Shown here: positions 1 through 5,175 of the stretch, one piece after another
How positions within the stretch are numbered: the stretch's first letter is position 1
How the letters are laid out: every line of letters begins with the position of its first letter
DNA from: Flectobacillus sp.
Lineage (GTDB): Bacteria > Bacteroidota > Bacteroidia > Cytophagales > Spirosomataceae
Direction: 5' to 3'
NCBI GenBank assembly: GCA_029865665.1
Contig: JARXAV010000287.1
Coordinates: 1 to 6,866 of the forward strand
Length of the DNA stretch: 6,866 bases
Made by a program: the position numbers and the translations under genes
The notes under the pieces: generated by a model
Told to the model about the DNA's origin: nothing
The model's database searches: none
The model's input: the letters and a program-made list of their open reading frames with translations, nothing else

Positions 1-1
1 G

Positions 2-655
2 AACGGACAAAAAATGTCTAAATCATTGGGTAACTCGTTCTTACCAAGTGAATTATTTGCTGGCTCTCATCCACTTTTAGACCAAGCTTATTCACCAATG
101 ACGGTGCGTTTCTTCATGTTGCAATCGCAATATAGAAGTACACTTGATTTTTCTAATGATGCCTTGAAAGCAGCTCAAAAAGGCTACAAACGCATTATGA
201 ATGGCTTACGCATCCTTAAAACAATGGAGTACGTAGCCGATGAAAACGTAAGTTTGGACGAAAAACAAATTGCGGAAGTGCAAAAAGGGATTCAAGGTTG
301 CTACGATGGACTGAATGATGATTTAAACACGGCTGTTGCTTTTGCAAACTTGTTTAATTTGTTGAAAAAAGTTAACCAGTTATTCACAGGGCAATTAAGT
401 ACTGCTCAATTGGGTGAAGAGGTTTTCAATAGTATGAAAACAACCTTTATCTCGCTGATTGAGGATGTGTTAGGTATTTTTGAAGAAAAAAATAGCAACG
501 TAGAAGCCTTCGCTACAGGAATGCTTGAATTGTATAAAGAATACAAAGAAGCAAAACAATATGATAAAGTTGATCAGGTGAGAACGTACTTTAAAGCGAA
601 TGGACTCGTTATTAAGGATATGAAAAATCGTATCGACTGGGCTTACGAGGAATAA
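2..655 (+). CDS. cysS: Cysteinyl-tRNA synthetase, C-terminal part (5' end outside window)
   Basis: Cytoplasmic class I aminoacyl-tRNA synthetase that charges tRNA-Cys with cysteine in an ATP-dependent reaction. The frame is already open at base 2 and reads NGQKMSKSLGN, the KMSKS ATP-binding loop, so the visible ATG at 14 is an internal methionine and not the start. After it come the family segment YRSTLDFSNDAL (about residues 44-55 of the visible part), which leads into the helical DALR-type anticodon-stem domain, and the conserved LNDDLNTAVAFANLFNL. The chain ends with a charged helical tail (YKEAKQYDKVDQVR, then a short IDWAYEE end) and TAA at 653-655. About 218 residues are visible. Since the whole enzyme is usually a little under 500, the Rossmann catalytic domain with HIGH and the zinc ligands lies to the left. 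An inverted-repeat element begins five bases after the stop. Identification is secure from KMSKS plus the C-terminal pattern; nothing looks damaged. Confidence 0.95.
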   Translation, partial: NGQKMSKSLGNSFLPSELFAGSHPLLDQAYSPMTVRFFMLQSQYRSTLDFSNDALKAAQKGYKRIMNGLRILKTMEYVADENVSLDEKQIAEVQKGIQGCYDGLNDDLNTAVAFANLFNLLKKVNQLFTGQLSTAQLGEEVFNSMKTTFISLIEDVLGIFEEKNSNVEAFATGMLELYKEYKEAKQYDKVDQVRTYFKANGLVIKDMKNRIDWAYEE

Positions 656-659
656 AAAA

Positions 660-785
660 AGAGGATGTGTAAAAAGTCAAAAGTTTATGAGCGACTGTCG
701 CTCGGGTTAAAGCTAAAGGCAGATATTTTATTATTTGGTATAAAATGCGTTGAACGTTAAACTTTACACTTTTTTCCCACCCTCT
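660..785. repeat. Intergenic element with 28-bp imperfect terminal inverted repeats (MITE-like or structured 3' region)
   Basis: The left arm 660-687 and the right arm 758-785 are inverted copies of each other, matching at about 23 of 28 positions. The shared pattern is AGAGG, TG, G, AAAAAGT and then AAAGTTTA. Inside lie a compact hairpin at 689-703 (GAGCGAC, T, GTCGCTC) and a weaker ATTTTAT/ATAAAAT pair at 725-731 and 740-746. The element is 126 bp long, starts right after the cysS stop codon and ends 46 bases before the first rhomboid start. It has no coding capacity that I trust. It could be a miniature inverted-repeat transposable element, or a long stem acting at the 3' end of the cysS transcript. 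No convincing target-site duplication is visible beyond A residues on both sides, and no long T-run follows the right arm. Confidence 0.5.
689..703. other. Small perfect hairpin inside the inverted-repeat element
   Basis: GAGCGAC at 689-695 and GTCGCTC at 697-703 are perfect reverse complements around a single T. As RNA this gives a 5-bp GC-rich stem (GAGCG/CGCTC) with a five-base loop. It is the most GC-rich spot in an otherwise AT-rich gap. No T-run follows, so it is not a standard intrinsic terminator by itself. Confidence 0.5.
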
Positions 786-831
786 AAACAGTATTAATAT
801 TAAACTCTCCTCTACCGAGGATTGGGCGATT

Positions 832-1626
832 ATGAACACATCAAATCTTACCCCAACAGTACGAGCGTTAATAGCTATTAACGTCATTGTATTTTTGGTT
901 CAAAGCATCAATAAAGTGTACGATTTACAAATCGTTTCGCTTTTTGGCTTGCATTATTTTACGTCTGAACGGTTTTTACCCTTTCAGGTCGTAACCTATA
1001 TGTTTGTTCACGGAGGCTTCTCTCATCTCTTCGGAAATATGTTGAGTTTGTTTATTTTCGGCCCTATTTTAGAACACGTTTGGGGACAAAAACGCTTCTT
1101 GATTTTTTATTTTGTAACAGGAGTGGGAGCAGGTCTGGTCTATATGTTGTTGAAATATTACGACTATTCGACCCTAGAAGCCGCCACACAGGCATACGTT
1201 TCAAACCCGAATCTGATAGCGTTCAAAAACTTTATTCAGCATTTTTATGCACAAGGAATTCCTTCCGATGTGTTCAATACAGTTGTACCTTCTTCAGGAG
1301 AAGTAACACTTAATGAGTCTGTTCTGATTGCACAAGAAAGTTTACGTTCGGTTCTCAATACCCCAACGATAGGAGCTTCAGGAGCTATATTTGGCATTAT
1401 GGGAGCATTTGCAATGCTATTCCCAAATACAGAATTAATGCTCTTATTTTTTCCGTTTCCTATCAAAGCCAAATATTTAGTATCTGCTTATATCCTTTAT
1501 GAAGTGTATGCAGGGATTCAGAAAATGCCTGGCGATAATGTTGCCCATTTCGCTCACGTTGGAGGAATTCTGTTTGCATTTATCCTCATTAAACTCTGGG
1601 GAAATAAGCGAAATATTTTTTACTAA
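832..1626 (+). CDS. Rhomboid family intramembrane serine protease (first of a tandem pair)
   Basis: A 264-residue polytopic inner-membrane protein that should cut transmembrane substrates within the membrane. The rhomboid signatures are present in order: the HGGFSHLFGNM segment (H60, H65, N69), the nucleophile motif GASGAIFG (S183), and AHFAHVGG near the end (H239 and H242, with H242 the likely partner of S183). Hydrophobic helices are visible at about 12-26, 52-80, 88-107, 178-198, 200-225 and 238-256, giving the six-helix core. Between helices 3 and 4 there is a soluble, polar insertion of about 65 residues (about 110-176). The ATG at 832 puts a short polar N-terminus directly before helix 1. 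No strong Shine-Dalgarno is seen, as is usual in Bacteroidota. The second rhomboid follows 138 bases downstream. The physiological substrate cannot be deduced. The family call is very safe, and catalytic activity is likely from the intact Ser/His/Asn set. Confidence 0.93.
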   Translation: MNTSNLTPTVRALIAINVIVFLVQSINKVYDLQIVSLFGLHYFTSERFLPFQVVTYMFVHGGFSHLFGNMLSLFIFGPILEHVWGQKRFLIFYFVTGVGAGLVYMLLKYYDYSTLEAATQAYVSNPNLIAFKNFIQHFYAQGIPSDVFNTVVPSSGEVTLNESVLIAQESLRSVLNTPTIGASGAIFGIMGAFAMLFPNTELMLLFFPFPIKAKYLVSAYILYEVYAGIQKMPGDNVAHFAHVGGILFAFILIKLWGNKRNIFY

Positions 1627-1750
1627 GAAATTTTATTTAACATTTTGACACGCATTATGTTATCTTTAAAAAGTTGTTTAATTTTAGTGTCTGTTCAATA
1701 ATAGAGCATAATCGTGTTTTACACAGGTATAATCATAGAATTTTAAGTCG

Positions 1751-1757
1751 AAAGGGA
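1751..1757 (+). promoter_or_regulatory. Possible weak ribosome binding site of the second rhomboid
   Basis: The purine run AAAGGGA ends about seven bases before the ATG at 1765. It is a partial match to the anti-Shine-Dalgarno sequence and is the best such match before any start in this window. Bacteroidota genes often do without one, so this is weak support for the chosen start. Confidence 0.3.
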
Positions 1758-1764
1758 ATTAATC

Positions 1765-2673
1765 ATGAGTGGGATTTTGGAAGACTTCAAGGACGCTTTT
1801 GCAAAGCGAAATAACGGACTTGTTCAGCTAATTTGGTTGAATATAGCGGTGTACGTCCTGATGTTAATGTGTTTAATCATATTTAGAATGTCGGATCAAG
1901 AATTGTTATTCGACAAGGCATTGCGATATATCAGCTTAACTCCTGAGTTGCCGATTTTTGTCTATAGACCTTGGACAATTCTAACTTATTCGTTTGTTCA
2001 TGCAGTCAACCCAATCGCACATTTGCTTCCCAATATGCTTATGCTTTATTGGTTTGGCACGATCATACAAGAGTTTATTGGTAGTCGTCGTTTAATCAAC
2101 TTGTACCTTTTGGGTGCATTTTCGGGAGGATTATTGGCGATTCTTATCTACAATTTCGTTCCTTATTTTAGTACTAACGTTCAAAATGTTACCATCATCG
2201 GGGCATCAGGAAGTGTAATGGCTATTGTTTTTGCAGCCGCTACCCTTGTTCCTGATTATACATTCTTCTTATTTTTACTTGGCCCTGTTCGTATAAAATA
2301 CATCGCATTCTTTTTCTTTTTGATTTCACTTGCAGGCGTAACAGGTCTGAATGCAGGTGGAGGTATTGTACACCTAGGTGGAGCATTATTAGGTTTTTTA
2401 TACATCAAACAGTTACAGGCAGGTAGAGATTTAGGAACACCCATTGATCAAACCATTGACTTTATTAATGGCTTATTTAGAAAAAAGGAAAAGCCTCAAA
2501 TTAAGGTAGTATATCGTCAAAAAGAGTCCTCGTATTCGGGTAATTCATCCACAAATAGCTATCCTGATGAGGATGAGGTCGATGAAATCTTAGATAAAAT
2601 TTCTAAATCAGGTTACGAAAGTCTTACAAAAGAAGAAAAACAGAAACTATTCAAAGCCTCTCAAAAACAGTAA
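1765..2673 (+). CDS. Rhomboid family intramembrane serine protease with cytoplasmic tail (second of a tandem pair)
   Basis: A 302-residue membrane protein, paralogous to the preceding gene. Rhomboid motifs are complete: FVHAVNPIAHLLPNMLMLYW (H79, H86, N90), nucleophile motif GASGS at 146-150 (S148), and GGGIVHLGGALLG with H203 as the probable catalytic histidine. Hydrophobic helices lie at about 20-40, 68-100, 110-133, 144-163, 165-193 and 197-216. It lacks the long loop seen in the first rhomboid. Instead it has about 85 residues of hydrophilic C-terminal tail: a basic stretch (FRKKEKPQIK), a serine-rich linker, an acidic patch (PDEDEVDEILDKIS) and GYESLTKEEKQKLFKASQKQ. From memory, tails with the DEILDKIS and GYESLT pattern recur on Bacteroidota rhomboids and some other proteins of the phylum. 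The function of the tail is not known to me. A strong terminator 30 bases after the stop closes the unit. Confidence 0.93.
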   Translation: MSGILEDFKDAFAKRNNGLVQLIWLNIAVYVLMLMCLIIFRMSDQELLFDKALRYISLTPELPIFVYRPWTILTYSFVHAVNPIAHLLPNMLMLYWFGTIIQEFIGSRRLINLYLLGAFSGGLLAILIYNFVPYFSTNVQNVTIIGASGSVMAIVFAAATLVPDYTFFLFLLGPVRIKYIAFFFFLISLAGVTGLNAGGGIVHLGGALLGFLYIKQLQAGRDLGTPIDQTIDFINGLFRKKEKPQIKVVYRQKESSYSGNSSTNSYPDEDEVDEILDKISKSGYESLTKEEKQKLFKASQKQ

Positions 2674-2703
2674 CTAATGGCTTTTTGAAAAATACATTTT
2701 CCC

Positions 2704-2739
2704 AAACGGTTAAAATCAGTTTGATTTTAACCGTTTTTT
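2704..2739 (+). terminator. Strong intrinsic terminator after the second rhomboid
   Basis: Perfect 15-bp stem: AAACGGTTAAAATCA at 2704-2718 pairs with TGATTTTAACCGTTT at 2722-2736 around a GTT loop, and the run of T continues to 2739. It lies 30 bases after the rhomboid stop and well before dxs, so it ends the rhomboid unit and makes dxs depend on its own promoter. Confidence 0.9.
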
Positions 2740-2805
2740 ATTATCAAATCTCCTACAGTTTGCCACAAGAAAAACCAGAAAGCAACAAGGTTCAATATAA
2801 TTATG

Positions 2806-2813
2806 TAAATTTG
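2806..2813 (+). promoter_or_regulatory. Candidate Bacteroidota -7 promoter element for dxs
   Basis: TAAATTTG matches the TAnnTTTG -7 consensus of the Bacteroidota housekeeping sigma factor exactly. No TTG is found at the expected -33 position, about 19 bases upstream. If used, transcription would start near 2820 and leave a leader of roughly 215 bases containing the palindrome at 2875-2890. A looser match, TACGTTTT at 2999-3006, lies closer to the gene. Confidence 0.3.
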
Positions 2814-2874
2814 TACTTTCTTAAAACGAACTAAGTACACCGACATTTATAGTTGAATTAGAAACATTTACAAA

Positions 2875-2890
2875 GCTTAACTAGTTAAGC
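2875..2890. promoter_or_regulatory. Perfect 16-bp palindrome, possible operator
   Basis: GCTTAACTAGTTAAGC is perfectly self-complementary with no spacer. It sits between the terminator of the rhomboid unit and the dxs start, about 60 bases after the candidate -7 element. A spacer-less palindrome suits a dimeric DNA-binding protein better than an RNA hairpin. No regulator gene is in view. Confidence 0.4.
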
Positions 2891-3037
2891 ATGAAAGGTG
2901 TTTAATAAAATAGTTTAGTAAAAAGCTACTTGGGAATTGGTAAAAATGCAATTCAGAACATTAGTTTAACTCAACTTTACCATTTTAAACAAACACATTA
3001 CGTTTTTGAATACATGTTATTGTAACGCCATAAAGCT

Positions 3038-3967
3038 ATGCAAATCATCCCAGGCAAAATCCTAGCTGAAATAAATACCCCAGAAGATTTACGAAAAAGA
3101 AATCGCTCAGAGCTGATTCAAATTTGTGATGAGTTACGCCAGTACATCATCGACAATGTATCTGTCTATGGAGGACATTTTGGGGCATCATTAGGAGTAG
3201 TAGAATTAACAGTGGCACTTCATTATGTGTTCAACACTCCTGATGACCAACTTATTTGGGATGTAGGCCACCAAGCTTATGGCCATAAAATTCTAACGGG
3301 TCGCAAAGATAACTTCCATACAAATCGCCTTTACGGGGGTATTTCAGGTTTTCCAAAACGCAAAGAAAGCCCTTATGATTCCTTCGGAGTGGGACATTCT
3401 TCAACGTCCATTTCTGCTGCTCTTGGTATGGCTGTTGCTTCTCGTTACAAAAAAGAGAATCTACGCCAACATATTGCCGTAATTGGAGATGGATCTATGA
3501 CAGCTGGCATGGCTTTTGAAGCAATGAATCATGCAGGAGATATTCCAAATAATATGATTATTATTTTAAATGATAATTGTATGGCAATTGACCCTAATGT
3601 TGGAGCGTTAAAAGAATATTTAACTGACATTACCACTTCTCATACATATAACAAGGTAAAAGATGAAGTCTGGAACTTGTTGGGTAAAATGTCAAAATTT
3701 GGTAAATCAGCCCAAGAAATTGTTTCTAAAATTGAAAATGGCTTAAAAGCAACGTTACTAAATCAGAGTAATCTCTTTGAATCACTTAATCTTCGCTATT
3801 TTGGTCCAATAGACGGCCATGATGTAGAGTATTTAGCAACGGTTTTAGAAGACTTAAAAAATATTCCTGGTCCCAAAATCCTTCATTGTATCACTACAAA
3901 AGGGAAAGGTTATGCTTTGGCAGAGAAAGACCAAACGCTATGGCACGCTCCAGGGAAATTCGACTAA
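3038..3967 (+). CDS. dxs: DXS N-terminal fragment: thiamine-diphosphate-binding domain I
   Basis: The 309-residue product as literally encoded. It covers essentially all of domain I of DXS. Visible in order are GGHFGASLGVVELTVALHYV (46-65, with H47), IWDVGHQAYGHKILTGR (73-89, with H78), GVGHSSTSISAALGMAVA (117-134), the ThDP/Mg motif running from GDGSMTAGMAFEAMNHAGD to LNDN (G150 to N180), YFGPIDGHD (254-262) and CITTKGKGYA (284-293). It ends at WHAPGKFD, where homologues cross into domain II. The ATG at 3038 is the first start after an in-frame TAA at 3023-3025 and gives a normal N-terminus. Alone it lacks the catalytic glutamate and the aminopyrimidine-binding surface, so it should be inactive unless partnered or extended by readthrough. 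Confidence 0.75.
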   Translation: MQIIPGKILAEINTPEDLRKRNRSELIQICDELRQYIIDNVSVYGGHFGASLGVVELTVALHYVFNTPDDQLIWDVGHQAYGHKILTGRKDNFHTNRLYGGISGFPKRKESPYDSFGVGHSSTSISAALGMAVASRYKKENLRQHIAVIGDGSMTAGMAFEAMNHAGDIPNNMIIILNDNCMAIDPNVGALKEYLTDITTSHTYNKVKDEVWNLLGKMSKFGKSAQEIVSKIENGLKATLLNQSNLFESLNLRYFGPIDGHDVEYLATVLEDLKNIPGPKILHCITTKGKGYALAEKDQTLWHAPGKFD

Positions 3968-4075
3968 ATTACGGGCGTTATCAAGAAAAAGGTCTTTGAT
4001 ACTCCACAACCGCCAAAATACCAAGATGTTTTTGGACATACCATTGTAGAATTAGCAGAACAAAACAGTAAAATC

Positions 4076-5014
4076 ATGGGCGTAACCCCAGCCATGCCTT
4101 CTGGAAGTTCCCTAAATATAATGATGAAGGCAATGCCTGATCGTGCCTTTGATGTAGGTATTGCAGAACAACACGCTGTTACCTTCTCAGCAGGGATGGC
4201 TACGCAGGGATTGACCGTATTTTGCAATATCTATTCGACCTTTATGCAAAGGGCTTATGACCAAGTGGTTCACGATGTTGCCATTCAAGAATTACCTGTT
4301 ATTTTTTGTTTAGATAGAGCAGGTTTTGCTGGAGCAGATGGCCCAACCCACCATGGTGCTTATGATATTGCTTTTATGCGTTGTATTCCGAACATGATTG
4401 TCTTTTCGCCAATGAACGAAAAGGAATTAAGAGACATCATGTTTACAGTTTCGGACGATGACTTCAAGTTCTTAGGAAAATGTATTAGCATACGTTATCC
4501 AAGAGGAGAGGGTGTGATGCCTAATTGGAGAACACCTTTTGAAAAAATTGAAATTGGTAAAGGCCGTAAAGTAAAAGATGGTTCTGATATCGCTATTTTA
4601 AGCATAGGCCATATCGGTAATTATGCTGTTGAAGTATGCAAACAGCTTGCTTTAGAACAAGTAAGCGTGGCTCACTACGATATGAGATTTGCAAAACCGC
4701 TGGACGAAGCCATGCTACATGAAGTATTTACGAAGTTTGACAACGTAATAACGATTGAAGATGGGTGCCTTCAAGGAGGATTTGGCTCTGCAATTGCCGA
4801 ATTTATGCTCGATAATGGATATAATTCAAAAATTAAACGTTTAGGTATTCCCGATAAGATTATCGAGCATGGAGAACAATTAGAGCTACATAAAGAGTGT
4901 GGCTTTGATACTTCAGGGATTATTAAGTCCATTCGTGAATTATTATCTTTAAATAGCATTTTAGATACAAATAGTTCGTCTCAATCTAATAGTATTTCAG
5001 TAACTTTGTCCTAG
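4076..5014 (+). CDS. dxs: DXS C-terminal fragment: pyrimidine-binding domain II and domain III
   Basis: The same frame as the N-terminal fragment stays open from 3968 to TAG at 5012-5014. The first ATG after the stop is at 4076 (GVTPAMPSG follows), giving 312 residues, but the conserved domain II already begins about 30 codons earlier ([19 protein letters not shown]). A product from 4076 would therefore lack the first strand and helix of the domain. No GTG or TTG start is in frame between; only rare-type ATT or ATC codons are. Visible motifs are [12 protein letters not shown] (catalytic Glu, codon at 4166), [36 protein letters not shown] and RYPRGEG, then the transketolase C-terminal domain with [16 protein letters not shown] and [17 protein letters not shown]. 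No ribosome binding site is evident before 4076. It most likely reads as the tail of an interrupted dxs and not as an independent gene. Confidence 0.6.
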   Translation: MGVTPAMPSGSSLNIMMKAMPDRAFDVGIAEQHAVTFSAGMATQGLTVFCNIYSTFMQRAYDQVVHDVAIQELPVIFCLDRAGFAGADGPTHHGAYDIAFMRCIPNMIVFSPMNEKELRDIMFTVSDDDFKFLGKCISIRYPRGEGVMPNWRTPFEKIEIGKGRKVKDGSDIAILSIGHIGNYAVEVCKQLALEQVSVAHYDMRFAKPLDEAMLHEVFTKFDNVITIEDGCLQGGFGSAIAEFMLDNGYNSKIKRLGIPDKIIEHGEQLELHKECGFDTSGIIKSIRELLSLNSILDTNSSSQSNSISVTLS

Positions 5015-5035
5015 TCAAAATCAAAAGACAAATTA

Positions 5036-5086
5036 TAATAAATTCAAGAAAACCTTGTCATTTATTACATTTTTCACTTTTTTTTT
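5036..5086 (+). terminator. Probable intrinsic terminator after dxs
   Basis: TAATAAAT at 5036-5043 pairs with ATTTATTA at 5060-5067. Inside, CAAG at 5045-5048 pairs with CTTG at 5054-5057, giving a 12-bp stem with a small internal loop. T-tracts follow at 5070-5074 and 5078-5086. The stem is AT-rich and the first T-tract starts two bases after it, so it is weaker than the one after the rhomboids. Confidence 0.45.
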
Positions 5087-5115
5087 AGAAAAAACGTTAC
5101 TTTTACTAACATAAA

Positions 5116-5137
5116 TTGTCATAGTTTAGATTGACAA
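5116..5137. promoter_or_regulatory. TTGTCA/TGACAA dyad upstream of the exported protein gene
   Basis: TTGTCA at 5116-5121 and TGACAA at 5132-5137 are perfect inverted half-sites with centres 16 bases apart. The right half overlaps the -35-like TTGACA at 5131-5136. Related GACAA (5027-5031) and TTGTC (5055-5059) pieces lie further upstream. It may be an operator; no regulator is known from this window. Confidence 0.25.
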
Positions 5138-5159
5138 GATACAAACCCCTATTTATTAT
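5131..5159 (+). promoter_or_regulatory. Candidate sigma70-like promoter of the exported protein gene
   Basis: TTGACA (5131-5136), a 17-base spacer, then TATTAT (5154-5159). This is a near-perfect classical promoter shape, but Bacteroidota usually use TTG/TAnnTTTG elements and a start near 5166 would leave only about ten bases before the ATG. No exact TAnnTTTG occurs in this gap; TAGTTTAG at 5122-5129 is one base off. Treat as tentative. Confidence 0.25.
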
Positions 5160-5175
5160 TATAAATCAAGCAATT

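Larger units (their letters stand above)
2740..3037 (+). other. Non-coding leader region upstream of dxs
   Basis: About 300 AT-rich bases with no plausible protein gene. It holds a candidate Bacteroidota -7 element (2806-2813), a perfect 16-bp palindrome (2875-2890), a short GAATTG/CAATTC hairpin (2934-2939 with 2949-2954) and a separated TGGTAAA/TTTACCA pair (2938-2944 with 2976-2982). I saw no thiamine-pyrophosphate riboswitch core. Very short ATG-initiated frames at 2891-2905 and 2946-2969 (4 and 7 codons) are more likely chance. Confidence 0.5.
3038..5014 (+). pseudogene. dxs: 1-deoxy-D-xylulose-5-phosphate synthase gene interrupted by an in-frame TAA
   Basis: DXS condenses pyruvate with glyceraldehyde 3-phosphate using thiamine diphosphate, the first step of the MEP isoprenoid pathway and also a source of thiamine and pyridoxal precursors. 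The whole homology region is one reading frame of 658 codons plus stop, close to the usual 620-640 residues, but codon 310 (3965-3967) is TAA. The text around it reads GKFD, stop, ITGVIKKK. Homologues normally have a sense codon here, and lysine is likely in Bacteroidota, so AAA to TAA is the simplest single change. No indel is involved and both sides remain DXS-like, with all key motifs: H47, H78, GHSSTS 119-124, GDG 150-152, N180, the catalytic glutamate in IAEQHAVTF (E377 counting through the stop), and the C-terminal domain. The stop lies in the linker between domains I and II. The other genes here end in TAA or TAG, so code reassignment is unlikely. Sequencing error, recent nonsense mutation or readthrough all remain possible. 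Confidence 0.85.

Noticed and set aside
612..887. Open frame of 91 codons on the minus strand across the cysS-rhomboid gap
   Set aside because: It runs through the inverted-repeat element and into both flanking genes, has no family resemblance or start signal, and is best explained as a chance frame.
2891..2969. Tiny ATG-initiated frames (4 and 7 codons) as leader peptides for dxs
   Set aside because: No ribosome binding site, no attenuator-like alternative stems and no telling codon content; frames this short arise easily by chance.
2740..3037. Thiamine-pyrophosphate riboswitch before dxs, since the enzyme uses ThDP
   Set aside because: I could not find the conserved CTGAGA-type core or the paired conserved blocks in the leader.
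3965..3967. Stop-codon reassignment of TAA
   Set aside because: cysS and both rhomboid genes end naturally at TAA at the expected protein ends, so TAA is read as stop here.
3968..4075. Frameshift as the cause of the dxs interruption
   Set aside because: The codons directly after TAA continue the DXS sequence in the same frame, so no base is missing or added.
3964..4227. Minus-strand open frame of 87 codons opposite the interrupted dxs
   Set aside because: It lies opposite conserved DXS coding sequence; its residues are the antisense shadow and show no domain of their own.
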